A stretch of 12,255 bases of DNA, from the NCBI GenBank assembly GCA_002413755.1, contig DHXQ01000009.1, positions 1,730 to 13,984 on the forward strand, given 5' to 3'. Below the pieces are notes generated by a model. It saw nothing but the letters and a program-made list of their open reading frames with translations. It was not told the DNA's origin and did no database searches. This stretch comes from Candidatus Saccharibacteria bacterium UBA5152 (GTDB lineage: Bacteria > Patescibacteriota > Saccharimonadia > Saccharimonadales > UBA4665). The first letter of the stretch is position 1; the number at the start of each line of letters is the position of its first letter. The position numbers and the translations under genes were made by a program. Below, piece after piece: positions 1 to 9,400 of this stretch.

Positions 1-1056
1 GTCTCGACGAATATCATCAGTAACGAGAAAGACAGCGACGTCGTCAACCGGACGGTCAGCGAACTCGAGAAGTTTACGCTCTATATTGGGTATGGCATTC
101 TGGTTCTGATCACCATATTGTCGCCATTTCTGAAGACAACCCTTAAATTTGAATCGGTGATGCCATTCATTATCATCGGGCTGGTGCTGCTGGCGGGCAT
201 AATGACTGGCTTTCGGGGAGCTTACCTGCGTGGCAAGAGGGATTTCCTGGGAGCGACAATCGTCAGTGCGCTGACGGCCTTTAGTAAAATCGGTGTCTCG
301 GCAGTACTGGTGCTTGTTGGCTTCAAAACTTCCGGAGCGGCCGGGGGGATACTGGTCGCCCAGCTGATCGGCCTGAGCTATGCAGTCTACAAAGCCCGCA
401 AGCTCGGCTTCGTCAAACACCGCGGCACTGTGCGTCCGGATTGGAACCTACTGCGGCCGCAGGCCCGCTACGCCGGATTGGTACTGTTCGTATCGCTTAT
501 CACGACGGTGCAGTACAGCACTGACGTCACCATCGTAAAATACCTGTTCTCGCCGGAGGTGGCGGGGCAGTACGCCGGCATTGCGACCATATCCAGGATC
601 GTGCTGTTTCTGACCAGTTCCTTCTCTATCGTGCTATTGTCATCGGTGAAGATCAGCCAGCCCCCGCGGGACAATAGCAAACTACTCGTACGGGCCCTGA
701 TGATGACGCTGGCCCTGGGCGGTTCGGCGACGCTGTTATTCGCCATATTTCCGACTCAGATTGTTCACGTGTTGTTTGGCGCCCGCTATGATGCCTTCGC
801 GCATCTGCTACCGCTACTCAGTACCGCGATATTGACCATGTCAGTTTGTAACCTGATAGCGAATTATCATATAGCGCTGCGGCATGGATGGGTTATGCTG
901 TACGTTGGCCTCGGAGCCATAGCGACGATCAGCGCACTGTTGCTGAGCCATGGCTCACCGGATGCGGTGGTACGTGGGCTGGCCATTGGCAGCGGAATCA
1001 TGCTGGTCGGGCTAGTGGGCTGGACTGGCCATAGAGCCGGTTTTACGTTAAAGTAG
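1..1056 (+). CDS. Wzx-like polysaccharide flippase, 5'-truncated by window edge
   Basis: This is an integral membrane protein of the polysaccharide-export (Wzx/MurJ-like, MOP exporter) type. Such proteins flip undecaprenyl-linked glycan units from the inner to the outer face of the cytoplasmic membrane. The frame is open from base 1 to the TAG at 1054-1056 (351 codons). A TTG at 118 is only an internal codon, since coding continues upstream without a stop and already contains a membrane segment. About ten hydrophobic segments are visible. Two motifs look typical of the family: an RG-rich cytoplasmic loop (FRGAYLRGKRDF) and a segment with D-V-T-I-V followed by SPEVAGQYAG. Family members are usually 420-480 residues, so roughly 70-130 N-terminal residues lie outside the window. 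The DNA is GC-rich like the next two genes. It is the first visible gene of the glycan operon, 47 bases before the GT2. Family assignment is fairly secure; the substrate is unknown. Confidence 0.85.
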   Translation, partial: VSTNIISNEKDSDVVNRTVSELEKFTLYIGYGILVLITILSPFLKTTLKFESVMPFIIIGLVLLAGIMTGFRGAYLRGKRDFLGATIVSALTAFSKIGVSAVLVLVGFKTSGAAGGILVAQLIGLSYAVYKARKLGFVKHRGTVRPDWNLLRPQARYAGLVLFVSLITTVQYSTDVTIVKYLFSPEVAGQYAGIATISRIVLFLTSSFSIVLLSSVKISQPPRDNSKLLVRALMMTLALGGSATLLFAIFPTQIVHVLFGARYDAFAHLLPLLSTAILTMSVCNLIANYHIALRHGWVMLYVGLGAIATISALLLSHGSPDAVVRGLAIGSGIMLVGLVGWTGHRAGFTLK

Positions 1057-1088
1057 TAGTCTGCACAAGAGGGTAGTAAGTAATTGAC

Positions 1089-1095
1089 AGGGGAG
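1089..1095 (+). promoter_or_regulatory. Ribosome binding site supporting a TTG start
   Basis: AGGGGAG lies 8 bases before the TTG at 1104. It supports that rare start codon for the DPM-like GT2, because no ATG in frame lies between it and the conserved first beta strand of the protein. Confidence 0.6.
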
Positions 1096-1103
1096 CAGAT
1101 AAT

Positions 1104-2066
1104 TTGATTAGTAAGTCAGTTATATCAGTCGTGACGCCTGTATATAACGAAGCAGAAAATGTACTGCTGTTCTTTCACGAACTGGCGAAGATGGCCCGAA
1201 CCGTTGCGTACCGGTTTGAACTTATTTTCGTGGACGATGGTAGCTCTGATAATTCGGTAGCCGTCATTGAGTCTCTGGCAGATGAGGTAAAAGATAACAA
1301 AAATATAGGCATCCAACTCATCCAGCTGTCCCGCAATTTTGGTAAGGAAATAGCCACGACTGCCGGCATCGAAGCATCACGTGGTGACGCAGTCATTATC
1401 CTCGATGCCGACTTACAGCACCCAATCGACACCATTCCGACGTTTATCGAGGAATGGAAAAAAGGCTATGAGGTGGTCATCGGTGTCCGCAATACTGATG
1501 GGCACGGCAATCCCGTCAAAAAGCTGGGTTCCGAAGTGTTTTATAAGATAATGAACCGCATTTCGGAGACCAAGATAGTCCCGCATTCTACGGATTTCCG
1601 GTTGCTCGACCGTAAGGTCGTGGTAGCATTCCGTAAGTTTACCGAGAGGCAGCGCATCACCCGCGGCCTGATAGACTGGCTGGGATTCAAACGGGGCTAT
1701 GTCCGTTTCGAGACCCGCGAACGGGCCCATGGCCAGCCCAGCTACAGCACCAAAAAGCTGGTCAAACTGGCACTCAACAGCGTCACCACCCACAGTCTAT
1801 TCCCGCTGCGGCTGGCCGGCTATGTCGGAACAATATTCATGGTTTTCTTCGGTCTGGCCGGCCTGTTTACGTACATAGAAGTCTATCTGATGGCCGACCC
1901 GTGGGAGCTGAAAATCACTGGTACGGCGCTACTCGGCATGCTCGTACTGTTCGCGATTGGCATCGTCCTGTCATCTCTCGGCCTGATCGCCTTGTACATC
2001 GCTAATATCCACGGCGAGGTTGCCAACCGGCCACTCTACGTTGTGAGCAAGGACGAGGAAATATGA
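1104..2066 (+). CDS. DPM/ArnC-like GT2 glycosyltransferase with two C-terminal membrane segments
   Basis: This 320-residue enzyme resembles dolichyl/polyprenyl-phosphate sugar synthases (DPM1, ArnC, GtrB group). These move a sugar from a nucleotide donor to polyprenyl phosphate on the inner membrane face. Visible motifs: VVTPVYNEAEN (9-19), FVDDGSSDNS (42-51), the metal-binding DAD followed by LQHP (101-107), and the acceptor-loop pattern RQRITRGLIDW. After this come the amphipathic LFPLRL stretch and two hydrophobic helices at about residues 238-262 and 272-300. This two-helix tail is normal for the ArnC/GtrB type. The start is TTG with a good ribosome binding site. The stop overlaps the next start (ATGA, 2063-2066). 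The likely role is to make the lipid-phosphate sugar used outside the membrane by the GT-C proteins at 6427 and 9981; that link is inferred from family knowledge. The sugar cannot be read from the sequence. Confidence 0.9.
   Translation: MISKSVISVVTPVYNEAENVLLFFHELAKMARTVAYRFELIFVDDGSSDNSVAVIESLADEVKDNKNIGIQLIQLSRNFGKEIATTAGIEASRGDAVIILDADLQHPIDTIPTFIEEWKKGYEVVIGVRNTDGHGNPVKKLGSEVFYKIMNRISETKIVPHSTDFRLLDRKVVVAFRKFTERQRITRGLIDWLGFKRGYVRFETRERAHGQPSYSTKKLVKLALNSVTTHSLFPLRLAGYVGTIFMVFFGLAGLFTYIEVYLMADPWELKITGTALLGMLVLFAIGIVLSSLGLIALYIANIHGEVANRPLYVVSKDEEI
2049..2053 (+). promoter_or_regulatory. Ribosome binding site for the GT4 gene
   Basis: AAGGA lies 9 bases before the ATG at 2063, inside the end of the preceding gene. 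With the ATGA overlap it points to translational coupling. Confidence 0.5.
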
Positions 2067-3169
2067 AGATACTCTGGTTTAGCTGGAAAGACACGACGCA
2101 TCCGCTAGCCGGTGGCGCCGAAGTCGTTACCAATGAACTGGCCAGCCGGCTGGTGCGGGATGGCCACGAAGTTACTTTAGTCACCGGTAGCTACAAAGGT
2201 GCCGCACCAACTGCGACTATCAATGGCTACAAAGTCATCCGGACTGGCAACCGCGTCAGCGTGTATTACAAAGCCTGGCAGTATTACCGCCAACATTTAC
2301 GCGGCTGGGCTGACCTGGTGATAGACGAAGTCAATACCATACCATTCTTTGCGAAGTTCTATGCCGGCGAGCGTAATATTCTGTTCGTCCACATGCTGTG
2401 CCGGGAAATCTGGTTCTACCAATTGCCAAAATGGCTCGGCTGGATCGGCTATATCCTCGAACCGCTGTATATCCGCATGCTGTCTGATCGGAAGGTCATA
2501 ACGGTGTCCGAAAGTACCCGGGCTGATCTGGTGCGGCACGGCTTCAAACGCGAAAACGTGTCGATTATATCCGAAGGTATCGAAATCGAACCAATCGCCG
2601 ACCTAGGGTCGGTCAGCAAATACGATACGCCGGCTCTGCTAAGCCTGGGATCGGTACGGCCGATGAAGCGGACGCTTGACCAGGTGAAGGCCTTCGAGCT
2701 CGCCAAACGGGATATACCTGAGCTGAAACTCAAGGTAGCGGGCGACCACAGCGGTAGTTATGGCAGCAAAGTCCTGGAACATATCCGCAACAGCCCCTTC
2801 GCAGCCGATATAGAAGTGCTTGGCCGGGTCAGCAAGGCCAAAAAGGTCGAGCTGATGCAAAAGTGCCACCTGATCATGGTGACCTCCGTCAAAGAGGGTT
2901 GGGGGCTGATAGTCACCGAGGCGGCCAGCCAGGGCGCACCGGCAGTCGTCTACGACGTCGATGGACTGCGCGATAGCGTGCGAAATGGGGAGACGGGGCT
3001 GATAGCCGAGCAGAATACCCGCGAATCGCTGGCTGCTATAATCACACGGACACTCACAGACATGGCCCTATACTCAAAACTGCGCCAGGCCGGCTGGAAG
3101 TGGGGGAGAACGATTACATTTGATACGTCGTATAGAAACTTCAAGGAGGGAATACAGCTCGATGCCTAA
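2063..3169 (+). CDS. GT4 family glycosyltransferase (GT-B fold)
   Basis: This 368-residue soluble or membrane-associated retaining glycosyltransferase has the GT-B architecture. The N-terminal Rossmann domain opens with a strand (KILWFSW) and the glycine-rich acceptor/donor loop PLAGGAEVVTNELA (14-27). The C-terminal domain opens near residue 190 with SLGSVRPMKR, where R199 and K202 are the likely phosphate contacts. It then carries the GT4 E-x7-E signature EGWGLIVTE (E278 and E286), followed by EAASQGAPAVVYDVDGLRD. Length is normal for the family. A tryptophan/tyrosine-rich patch (about 109-130) could touch the membrane or a lipid-linked acceptor. It overlaps the preceding gene by 4 bases and the next by 8. 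The family is clear; sugar donor and linkage are not. It would add one sugar to the lipid-linked repeat unit in the cytoplasm. Its GC-rich DNA matches the upstream genes. Confidence 0.9.
   Translation: MKILWFSWKDTTHPLAGGAEVVTNELASRLVRDGHEVTLVTGSYKGAAPTATINGYKVIRTGNRVSVYYKAWQYYRQHLRGWADLVIDEVNTIPFFAKFYAGERNILFVHMLCREIWFYQLPKWLGWIGYILEPLYIRMLSDRKVITVSESTRADLVRHGFKRENVSIISEGIEIEPIADLGSVSKYDTPALLSLGSVRPMKRTLDQVKAFELAKRDIPELKLKVAGDHSGSYGSKVLEHIRNSPFAADIEVLGRVSKAKKVELMQKCHLIMVTSVKEGWGLIVTEAASQGAPAVVYDVDGLRDSVRNGETGLIAEQNTRESLAAIITRTLTDMALYSKLRQAGWKWGRTITFDTSYRNFKEGIQLDA
3143..3150 (+). promoter_or_regulatory. Strong ribosome binding site that fixes the GT2 start at 3162
   Basis: AAGGAGGG is the best Shine-Dalgarno sequence in the window. 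It sits about 11 bases before the ATG at 3162, which places the GT2 start there rather than at an in-frame upstream codon at 3120. Confidence 0.75.
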
Positions 3170-3995
3170 GCCTCTCATCTCGGTCATAGTACCTACCTAT
3201 AACAGTACCCAGTTTCTGGAGGCCTGCCTGAAGTCGATTACCGACCAAACATACAAAAACATCGAGCTGATTGTCGTCGATAATAATTCGAAGGACGACA
3301 CTAAGGAAATCGCCAAGCGATATACGGACAAGGTGTATAACAGGGGGCCGGAGCGGTCGGCACAGCGGAATTATGGTGTCAGTCAATCGGCAGGCGACTA
3401 CGTCCTGATTATCGACTCTGACATGGAATTAGGAGCAAAAGTCGTCGAACAGTGCGTCGAACAATTCACGCAGCACGCCGAATTACTTGGGTTAGTCATA
3501 CCCGAAGAATCATTTGGCGAGGGATTCTGGGCGCAGTGCAAACGACTGGAACGGTCATTCTACATCGGCGTGCCATGGATGGAAGCGGCACGGGCATTCC
3601 GCCGGAAAGCATATCTGGATGTCGGCGGTTATAACGAGGATATGGTGAGCGGAGAGGATTGGGATTTGTCCCAACGAGTTGAGGCAATAGGTAAGCTTGG
3701 AAGGGTAGCCGAGTTTATACGGCATAATGAGGGACGATTGAAACTAGGCACTACGCTGCGGAAGAAATATTATTATGCTCAGAAGTTTGCTGCGTATAGT
3801 GCGTCCAGTGCTAACAAGCGTAACATCGGCTCTCAGACTGGGTTATTTACACGTTACAAGTTATATTTTTCAAAACCTGCCAAGCTCATTAGCCATCCGT
3901 TAATTGGTGTAGGGATGCTTTTTATGAAGACAATTGAGCTCGCCTTCGGAGGTACTGGATACTTGCTCTCTGGCTTTCGCGGGGATGCCGCTTGA
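3162..3995 (+). CDS. GT2 family glycosyltransferase (soluble GT-A fold), compositionally chimeric
   Basis: This 277-residue inverting glycosyltransferase has a GT-A fold. The start chosen is ATG 3162, directly before PKPLISVIVPTYN. An open frame continues upstream to 3120, but that extension lies inside the GT4 gene and precedes the ribosome binding site. Visible motifs: SVIVPTYN (7-14), VVDNNSKDD (38-46), the DxD metal motif IIDSDMEL (83-90), and the acceptor-base motif GEDWDLS (164-170, E165/D166). The C-terminal 35 residues are hydrophobic and amphipathic (LIGVGMLFMKTIELAFGG), suggesting membrane association. Base composition changes inside the gene: the 60-base line at 3541 is 58% GC, the line at 3841 is 37%. 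The catalytic half therefore looks like the upstream genes, and the C-terminal half, likely to shape acceptor choice, looks like the downstream AT-rich block. It ends with TGA overlapping the next TTG start. Sugar specificity is unknown. Confidence 0.88.
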   Translation: MPKPLISVIVPTYNSTQFLEACLKSITDQTYKNIELIVVDNNSKDDTKEIAKRYTDKVYNRGPERSAQRNYGVSQSAGDYVLIIDSDMELGAKVVEQCVEQFTQHAELLGLVIPEESFGEGFWAQCKRLERSFYIGVPWMEAARAFRRKAYLDVGGYNEDMVSGEDWDLSQRVEAIGKLGRVAEFIRHNEGRLKLGTTLRKKYYYAQKFAAYSASSANKRNIGSQTGLFTRYKLYFSKPAKLISHPLIGVGMLFMKTIELAFGGTGYLLSGFRGDAA

Positions 3996-5152
3996 AAGGC
4001 GATACAAAGCTCAGGATAGCCTTCTTCATGATAACCGCACTAGAGCACGGTGGAGGGCTCGAAACATACTATATGAGCACTGCCTCGTATATGCGACGTA
4101 AGATGGATATACAGGCGGATATTTTAACAATGTCCGACGATTATACTCACCGAGTTATTAAGGCATTGAGTGTATTTTATTGGAAGAAGATAGATCTCAG
4201 CTTGAGTTACAAATTGAATTTAAAGCAGATTAGAAAGCTTTTAGACCCGGCCCACTACATAAAATTGTCCAGTGTTCGTGAAGCCAAGCGAGTACTTAAT
4301 GGCTATAGTATCGTATATTCAAAAAATGAAGTACTCGAAGCATTCTTCTTTAAATTCTTTATCGGCTACAATAATATACCGCCGGTTATTTTCGGAGGAC
4401 ATACGCCGCTCAGATTTTTGAAAGCCGACACCTTATACGCTAGGCTCCATAATTTCTTATATACCAGCTTTATCTACAAATTCTTAGCGAGTGGTGTTTC
4501 GGCTTTCCATGCACTAAATGAGTCCGAAGCAGATTTATACAAAAAACTGTTCCCAAGGAAAAAGGTATTTCGCGTACCAAACCCATTCGACTTTGAAACG
4601 TATCGAGCAAAGGCTACGCTAGGGAATTATGTATTATCACCAAGTGAGAAGTTCAAGATATTGTGGGTTGGTCGTTTTACTGAACAAAAGGGTGTACATC
4701 AGCTTATCCGATTAGTATCAGCCATGGTAGATAAACAAGATGCTATCGAATGGCATATAGTTGGCGACGGTGAATATAAAGCCGAACTCACTGCCCTCGC
4801 TCGACAATACTCGAATGTGTTCCTCCACGGTTTTGTCAGTAGTGAGGTCATGCCACAAGTGTATAAAGCCGCGGATCTATTTATATCTACGAGCCAGTGG
4901 GAGGGGTATCCCTACGTATTACTTGAAGCGCGCGCTATGGGACTACCAATTATCGCCAATGAGATACCTGGTGTTAGCGATATCCTACAATCGTACCCAA
5001 TGAGTTTCCGCGCGACTGATGAAACATCGATGGAGCGTAAGCTGCGGGTATGGACAGTTCGATCGCGTATAACTGATACGGAAAAAAATGACGAATTTTC
5101 CCCCAGCGCGGTCTACGAGATGTTATTAAAGGAATTTGAGAGCATAAGTTGA
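3992..5152 (+). CDS. GT4 family glycosyltransferase (GT-B fold), AT-rich
   Basis: This 386-residue retaining glycosyltransferase starts at TTG 3992, overlapping the previous stop (TTGA), with a weak GGGGA ribosome site at 3981-3985. A later ATG at 4028 would remove the first beta strand (RIAFFMITALEHGGGLE), so the TTG is preferred. The N-terminal acceptor domain is divergent and lysine-rich. The C-terminal donor domain is typical: ILWVGRFTEQKG (R228 and K233 are the probable diphosphate contacts), HIVGDGEYKAEL, NVFLHGFVSSEVM, and the E-x7-E motif EGYPYVLLE (E304, E312), then ARAMGLPIIANEIPGVSDIL. It resembles galactosyl- or N-acetylgalactosaminyl-type GT4 enzymes of capsule loci in general layout, but donor and linkage cannot be read from sequence. 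It is the first complete gene of the AT-rich block. The next gene begins within its stop codon. It presumably adds a sugar that distinguishes this strain's glycan. Confidence 0.88.
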   Translation: MKGDTKLRIAFFMITALEHGGGLETYYMSTASYMRRKMDIQADILTMSDDYTHRVIKALSVFYWKKIDLSLSYKLNLKQIRKLLDPAHYIKLSSVREAKRVLNGYSIVYSKNEVLEAFFFKFFIGYNNIPPVIFGGHTPLRFLKADTLYARLHNFLYTSFIYKFLASGVSAFHALNESEADLYKKLFPRKKVFRVPNPFDFETYRAKATLGNYVLSPSEKFKILWVGRFTEQKGVHQLIRLVSAMVDKQDAIEWHIVGDGEYKAELTALARQYSNVFLHGFVSSEVMPQVYKAADLFISTSQWEGYPYVLLEARAMGLPIIANEIPGVSDILQSYPMSFRATDETSMERKLRVWTVRSRITDTEKNDEFSPSAVYEMLLKEFESIS

Positions 5153-6414
5153 AAGTATTAGTCACGAATGTCTATAGTTATAAGAATAAAGGCGATGCAG
5201 CTATAGTGATTGCTCTCTTATCTGAGATCAGGAGAGTGCTCCCTGGCTACGATATAGTGGTTCAAACTACAGACATACAGAATGACAAGGATAAGTACGG
5301 TGTGCCTATTTCGCCGACTTTGATGTGGACACTAATTTCTTCGATGCGTAATATGCATTCCGTCTTGCTCTCTATTTTTTTAATGGCTAAAATGACTTCC
5401 TTGTTAGCCTATATATTGGTAGCTAGAGTCCTTGCTTGTAACCCTGTATTTTTACTGTCAAAAACTTTAAAAGAGTATATTTGGCAAGTTAGAAGTTCGG
5501 ATGTCGTAATAGCTTGCGGAGGCGGCTATTTAAGGACGGGTTCATCGAAGCCCAATGATTCTTTATTGCTGTTTGTTACATGTTTAAACTTTGTCCTGCC
5601 AACCTACTTTGGTAAAAGTGTCTATCTATACTCTCAATCTATTGGGCCAGTCTATGGTAAGCTCCAGAAGGAGATATTACGCTTCTCTTTGGATCGTGTA
5701 CGTATTGTAGAGTCGCGAGAAGACATAAGCACCTCATACGTGAAATCATTGGATGTGCATGCAAAACTCATGGAGACGGCTGACCCAGTGTTCCTACTGG
5801 CAGGCAAGAGAACCAAGTCGGACATCACTGTTGATAAACAGCGTATTAATGTCGGGATGACTGTACGCGGATGGTTTAGCGACCAAAACAAACAAATTGC
5901 ATATATCGATGCTATGGCAAAGTTTATAGATTACCTAGCAGTTGAATATCAAGCGCACGTGTACTACTTACCGCAAGTAATCGCAGCCAGCTTTGGTGAC
6001 GACGACAGGCTGACGGCAGAAAAAGTCAAGCAAAGGTTACAACATAAAAAAAGCTTCACGCTATTGGACAAAGATTTACACCCGTACGAGATTAGCGATT
6101 TTTGCAGCCGGCTTAGCTTCTTTGTTGGCACTCGCATGCACTCCAATATATACGCTTTAATAAATCGTGTTCCTACGATCGCCATAGAATACGAACCAAA
6201 AACAAGGGGCATTATGAGAGGACTTGGCCTGGAGGAATATAGTATATCTATCAACAATGTTACATTTGATTCGCTCAGAGCATTGTATACAAAGCTGAAC
6301 GATAATCAGTCGGAATATTTGAAGACATTAGACACAGGAATGGCCTCTCAATTATTAAAAAGCAAAAAGGGTATAGAATATATTATGCTCGACATGCGTA
6401 ATCAAATAACATAA
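5149..6414 (+). CDS. Polysaccharide pyruvyl transferase family protein
   Basis: This 421-residue protein fits the polysaccharide pyruvyl transferase family (CsaB/WcaK/AmsJ group). These enzymes move the enolpyruvyl group of phosphoenolpyruvate onto a sugar hydroxyl pair to form an acidic ketal. Visible landmarks: an opening strand and glycine/aspartate loop (NVYSYKNKGDAAIVIAL, 7-23), a glycine patch ACGGGYLRTG (122-131), YSQSIGPVYG, and the second-domain signature FVGTRMHSNIYAL (325-337, R329/H331). It ends with a substrate-loop-like EPKTRGIMRGLGL. Length is in the family's range, slightly long: residues 60-110 form an extra hydrophobic helical region. The start is TTG 5149 (TTGA overlap) with GAGAG at 5138-5142. 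The product likely makes the glycan negatively charged; in Gram-positives, CsaB-type pyruvylation anchors S-layer-homology proteins. No such protein is in the window, so that role is only a possibility. Confidence 0.85.
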   Translation: MKVLVTNVYSYKNKGDAAIVIALLSEIRRVLPGYDIVVQTTDIQNDKDKYGVPISPTLMWTLISSMRNMHSVLLSIFLMAKMTSLLAYILVARVLACNPVFLLSKTLKEYIWQVRSSDVVIACGGGYLRTGSSKPNDSLLLFVTCLNFVLPTYFGKSVYLYSQSIGPVYGKLQKEILRFSLDRVRIVESREDISTSYVKSLDVHAKLMETADPVFLLAGKRTKSDITVDKQRINVGMTVRGWFSDQNKQIAYIDAMAKFIDYLAVEYQAHVYYLPQVIAASFGDDDRLTAEKVKQRLQHKKSFTLLDKDLHPYEISDFCSRLSFFVGTRMHSNIYALINRVPTIAIEYEPKTRGIMRGLGLEEYSISINNVTFDSLRALYTKLNDNQSEYLKTLDTGMASQLLKSKKGIEYIMLDMRNQIT

Positions 6415-6426
6415 GCGAGATTTATT

Positions 6427-9400
6427 TTGCGCGGTATGGGATATCTCAAGAGAAATATTGGATTTATTGTTGTATTGCTTATTTCATTTGCTGTGCTCGG
6501 AGGTTTGATATTTGGCCCGACACTCGTCTTTGGGGATACTCCACTAACAGACCCAAATTATTCACACACAAACTTTTTATACTCTTGGGGACCCGACAGC
6601 TTTGGTACTACAGTCCGACAGGGGCTTTATTCATTGAGAAACGCAATAATTCAGCCATTTTCAGTAAATGAGCATGGATTCTACATACTGACTTTTCTAC
6701 TGCCGCTTATCTTTATTGCCCCAGTGTACTATCTATTTTTAGGGAAAGTGGGGATAAGGAATACATGGGCAAAGGTACTTGGAGCTTCTCTAGCGTTGAT
6801 AAATCCTGTGGTCTTTGGTGATTTTTCAAAAGCGCAGTCGTTCTGGGTATATGTGACATTGCCATGGGTTTTATATTATTTACTGAAGATATTCCACGAG
6901 CGTGATGTACGCGTGAAAAACTTTTTGTATCTGGCTATTTTTTCGTTTGCCTCTTTTGGTCTGCTACCCCCAATTATTCTACCAATGATAATGGTGTACG
7001 GCCTGGTGGCTGTTTGTTCATTATTATTCCACAGGGGAGGTCCGGCGTCAAAGTTAAGATTTACCCTATCTTTGCTGCCTAAAGTAACCTTATGTGCAGT
7101 TTTATTCATTGTAATGTCTTTGCCATATGTACTTATTGCTCCTGCTGGTCAGGGAGCGTTTAAACCGGTCTCATTATTGGGCGATTACTTTCATAATTAC
7201 GCGTTAATGACACTGGATAATACATTTAGACTCGCTGGGAACGAAGGAAATGGTCTCGCTGTCCTTGGTTACAATCATTTTAATATGCTTAATGCAGTCG
7301 GTCTGTTTGTTATCATTATCATTGTAACTTCATTTGTTTTGAGGAATAGAAGTCGTAATAGCTTAAGCTTATCATTACTAATCCCAATTCTAGCAACTCT
7401 TGGGTTTTTTCATTTTCTGGCCACCAATACTGATTTTGGTGTGGCTGTTTTTCGCGCTCAATTCATCGCAAGCACAATTAGGGATCCGACGAAAATTTTC
7501 GAGGTCATTCTACCTGTATTTGTTCTAGCTTTTGTTATCGGTTTTATCAGATTGATGAAGTTTGCAGGTAACAAATCAAAACTAACACTATATTTGTCAA
7601 CATGTGCCACATTGCTCATATATGGGTGGCCAATTTTCACTGGGAACCTTGGCATCCTAGTCAACAGAAACGGCGGAATCGAGGCATATAAAGCAGATAA
7701 AACAGTCGCTAAGATTGTCAAGGATGAGCGTGGTAATAATAAAAGAGCAATAATTATCCCCTCTGGCCATACCGACGAGCTCAATTATCAATCAACAAGC
7801 AATAGCTTAAACACGCTTCGAATCGGTGGAGCGCTTCCAAACACGACTAATATAATTCAAGAATTAACCTCAGATATAAAATCTAAAAGCATATATACGC
7901 AAGCTATTTTAAAAGTTACAGGCATAAATGCCGTCTATGTAAAAACTGATAAGGACACATATTTTAGCAGGCTTTTTGGCTTGCTTGATGGTGTAGAGAA
8001 CGACCCAGTGCAAACGAGCAAATACTTTAGCTCTATTTACGGTAAGCCTAAAAGCAGTGACAGCTTTCAAAAATTTACGAATAAAGATGCGGAAGATATG
8101 GTCACTTCGCCAACAAAATTAGCGAAAGTAAGTGATTCTGCGACGATACATCAAATAATGCCTTTGATAATGCGTTCAAATACGGTCATACAAAATGATA
8201 CCGTAGCTTCAAGTAAACAATATGATACGTATATTCCGTCTAATTCCTTAAAAGACAACGAACACATAGATGACGGTATCGCTCAACTTTTCACTAATAA
8301 TATCGTTGAATTGCAATACCACACAACGTTTACAGATGGTAGTCTCAAACTTATAATCAGTCGGTCTGACGTTTTAGGTGGTGACCCCACACTCTTAGTC
8401 GAGCGTGCTATAGATGATAGGGCAAGCCAGTTGGTACTAGACGGGCAACCCTATGACTTAGGTACTACTATAAAAACACTAGCACTGATGCCGGGCAACC
8501 ATGACATTGGAGTCGGCCACGAGGAAAGACTAGCAGACCCATCACAAGACCTTGGTTTTGAGCAGAATGCATTTGTGGGCGATGTGTCTAAAACAGAAAA
8601 AGGACCGTCTACCATTGAGTCGCGGTTAGCTAATGACGCTGTCGATGGTAAGCATTCACTCGACGTAAGTACTACGAATCATGTGGCTTTAGTGTCTAAA
8701 TCCTTTAAAACAGAAAATTCAAAAATATATAAGGTTCAATTCGAGTATAAGGTTTTGAAAGGTGAAGCTCCAAAGTTTGGCATATATAAGGGCAACAGCA
8801 TTGTTAATGATCATTTGATAGATTTGGATGCCCAAAAAGGTACTTGGTTGCAAGCCGAAACATATATCCGATCCGACAATGGTATAAACATGCTGAATGT
8901 GAATATGTATGTTAGTCCAAGTGGAGATGAAGCGTCAGAAGTGCTGCTTGATGATATAAAAATTTACCAAGTTGACGAGCTCCCAAGTGAAAAAATGGTT
9001 GTCGCAAGTTACAGCGAAGATTACCAGCTAAAAGGATATATTAACAAAACGCTTGCTGCATCTAAAATAAACATGATTGACAACGGATCGTTTGAGGATA
9101 GGAAATTATGGGGCGTAGTTGGAGACTCAACACTAGGGAGGCCGGGTTTAGCTGCATTCGGAGCCAAGCAATCTAAGGATGCAATTGATGGCATGTACTC
9201 ATTGGAATTAAGCTCAAAAAATCATACAGCATATGTCAGGAGTGGTCTGAGGAATTTTGAGCCCGATAATGTATATAAAGTATCGCTAAAGTCCAAACAC
9301 GTAAAGGGAGGTCGTGCGGCAGTAACAGTATGGCAAGATGGTATCAATAGGGCGGCAGACTATAAGACCCTTTCAGCTAATAGCGAGTGGGACACATATG

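Noticed and set aside
1084..1112. Perfect TTGACA hexamer and a GATAAT nearby before the DPM-like GT2, as a possible promoter
   Set aside because: The TTGACA overlaps the ribosome binding site, and no matching -10 box lies 16-18 bases downstream. GATAAT has no -35 partner, and transcription would begin after the start codon.
1413..1793. 126-residue minus-strand open frame within the DPM-like GT2
   Set aside because: It is a shadow of a gene with all its GT2 motifs. It has no recognisable domain and no ribosome site of note.
3120..3161. Upstream in-frame extension of the GT2 adding 14 residues
   Set aside because: It lies within the GT4 gene and before a strong ribosome binding site that points to ATG 3162.
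6415..6426. Twelve-base gap before the giant gene as a possible terminator or promoter
   Set aside because: It is too short for a hairpin, and its GCGAGA fits a ribosome binding site for the next start.
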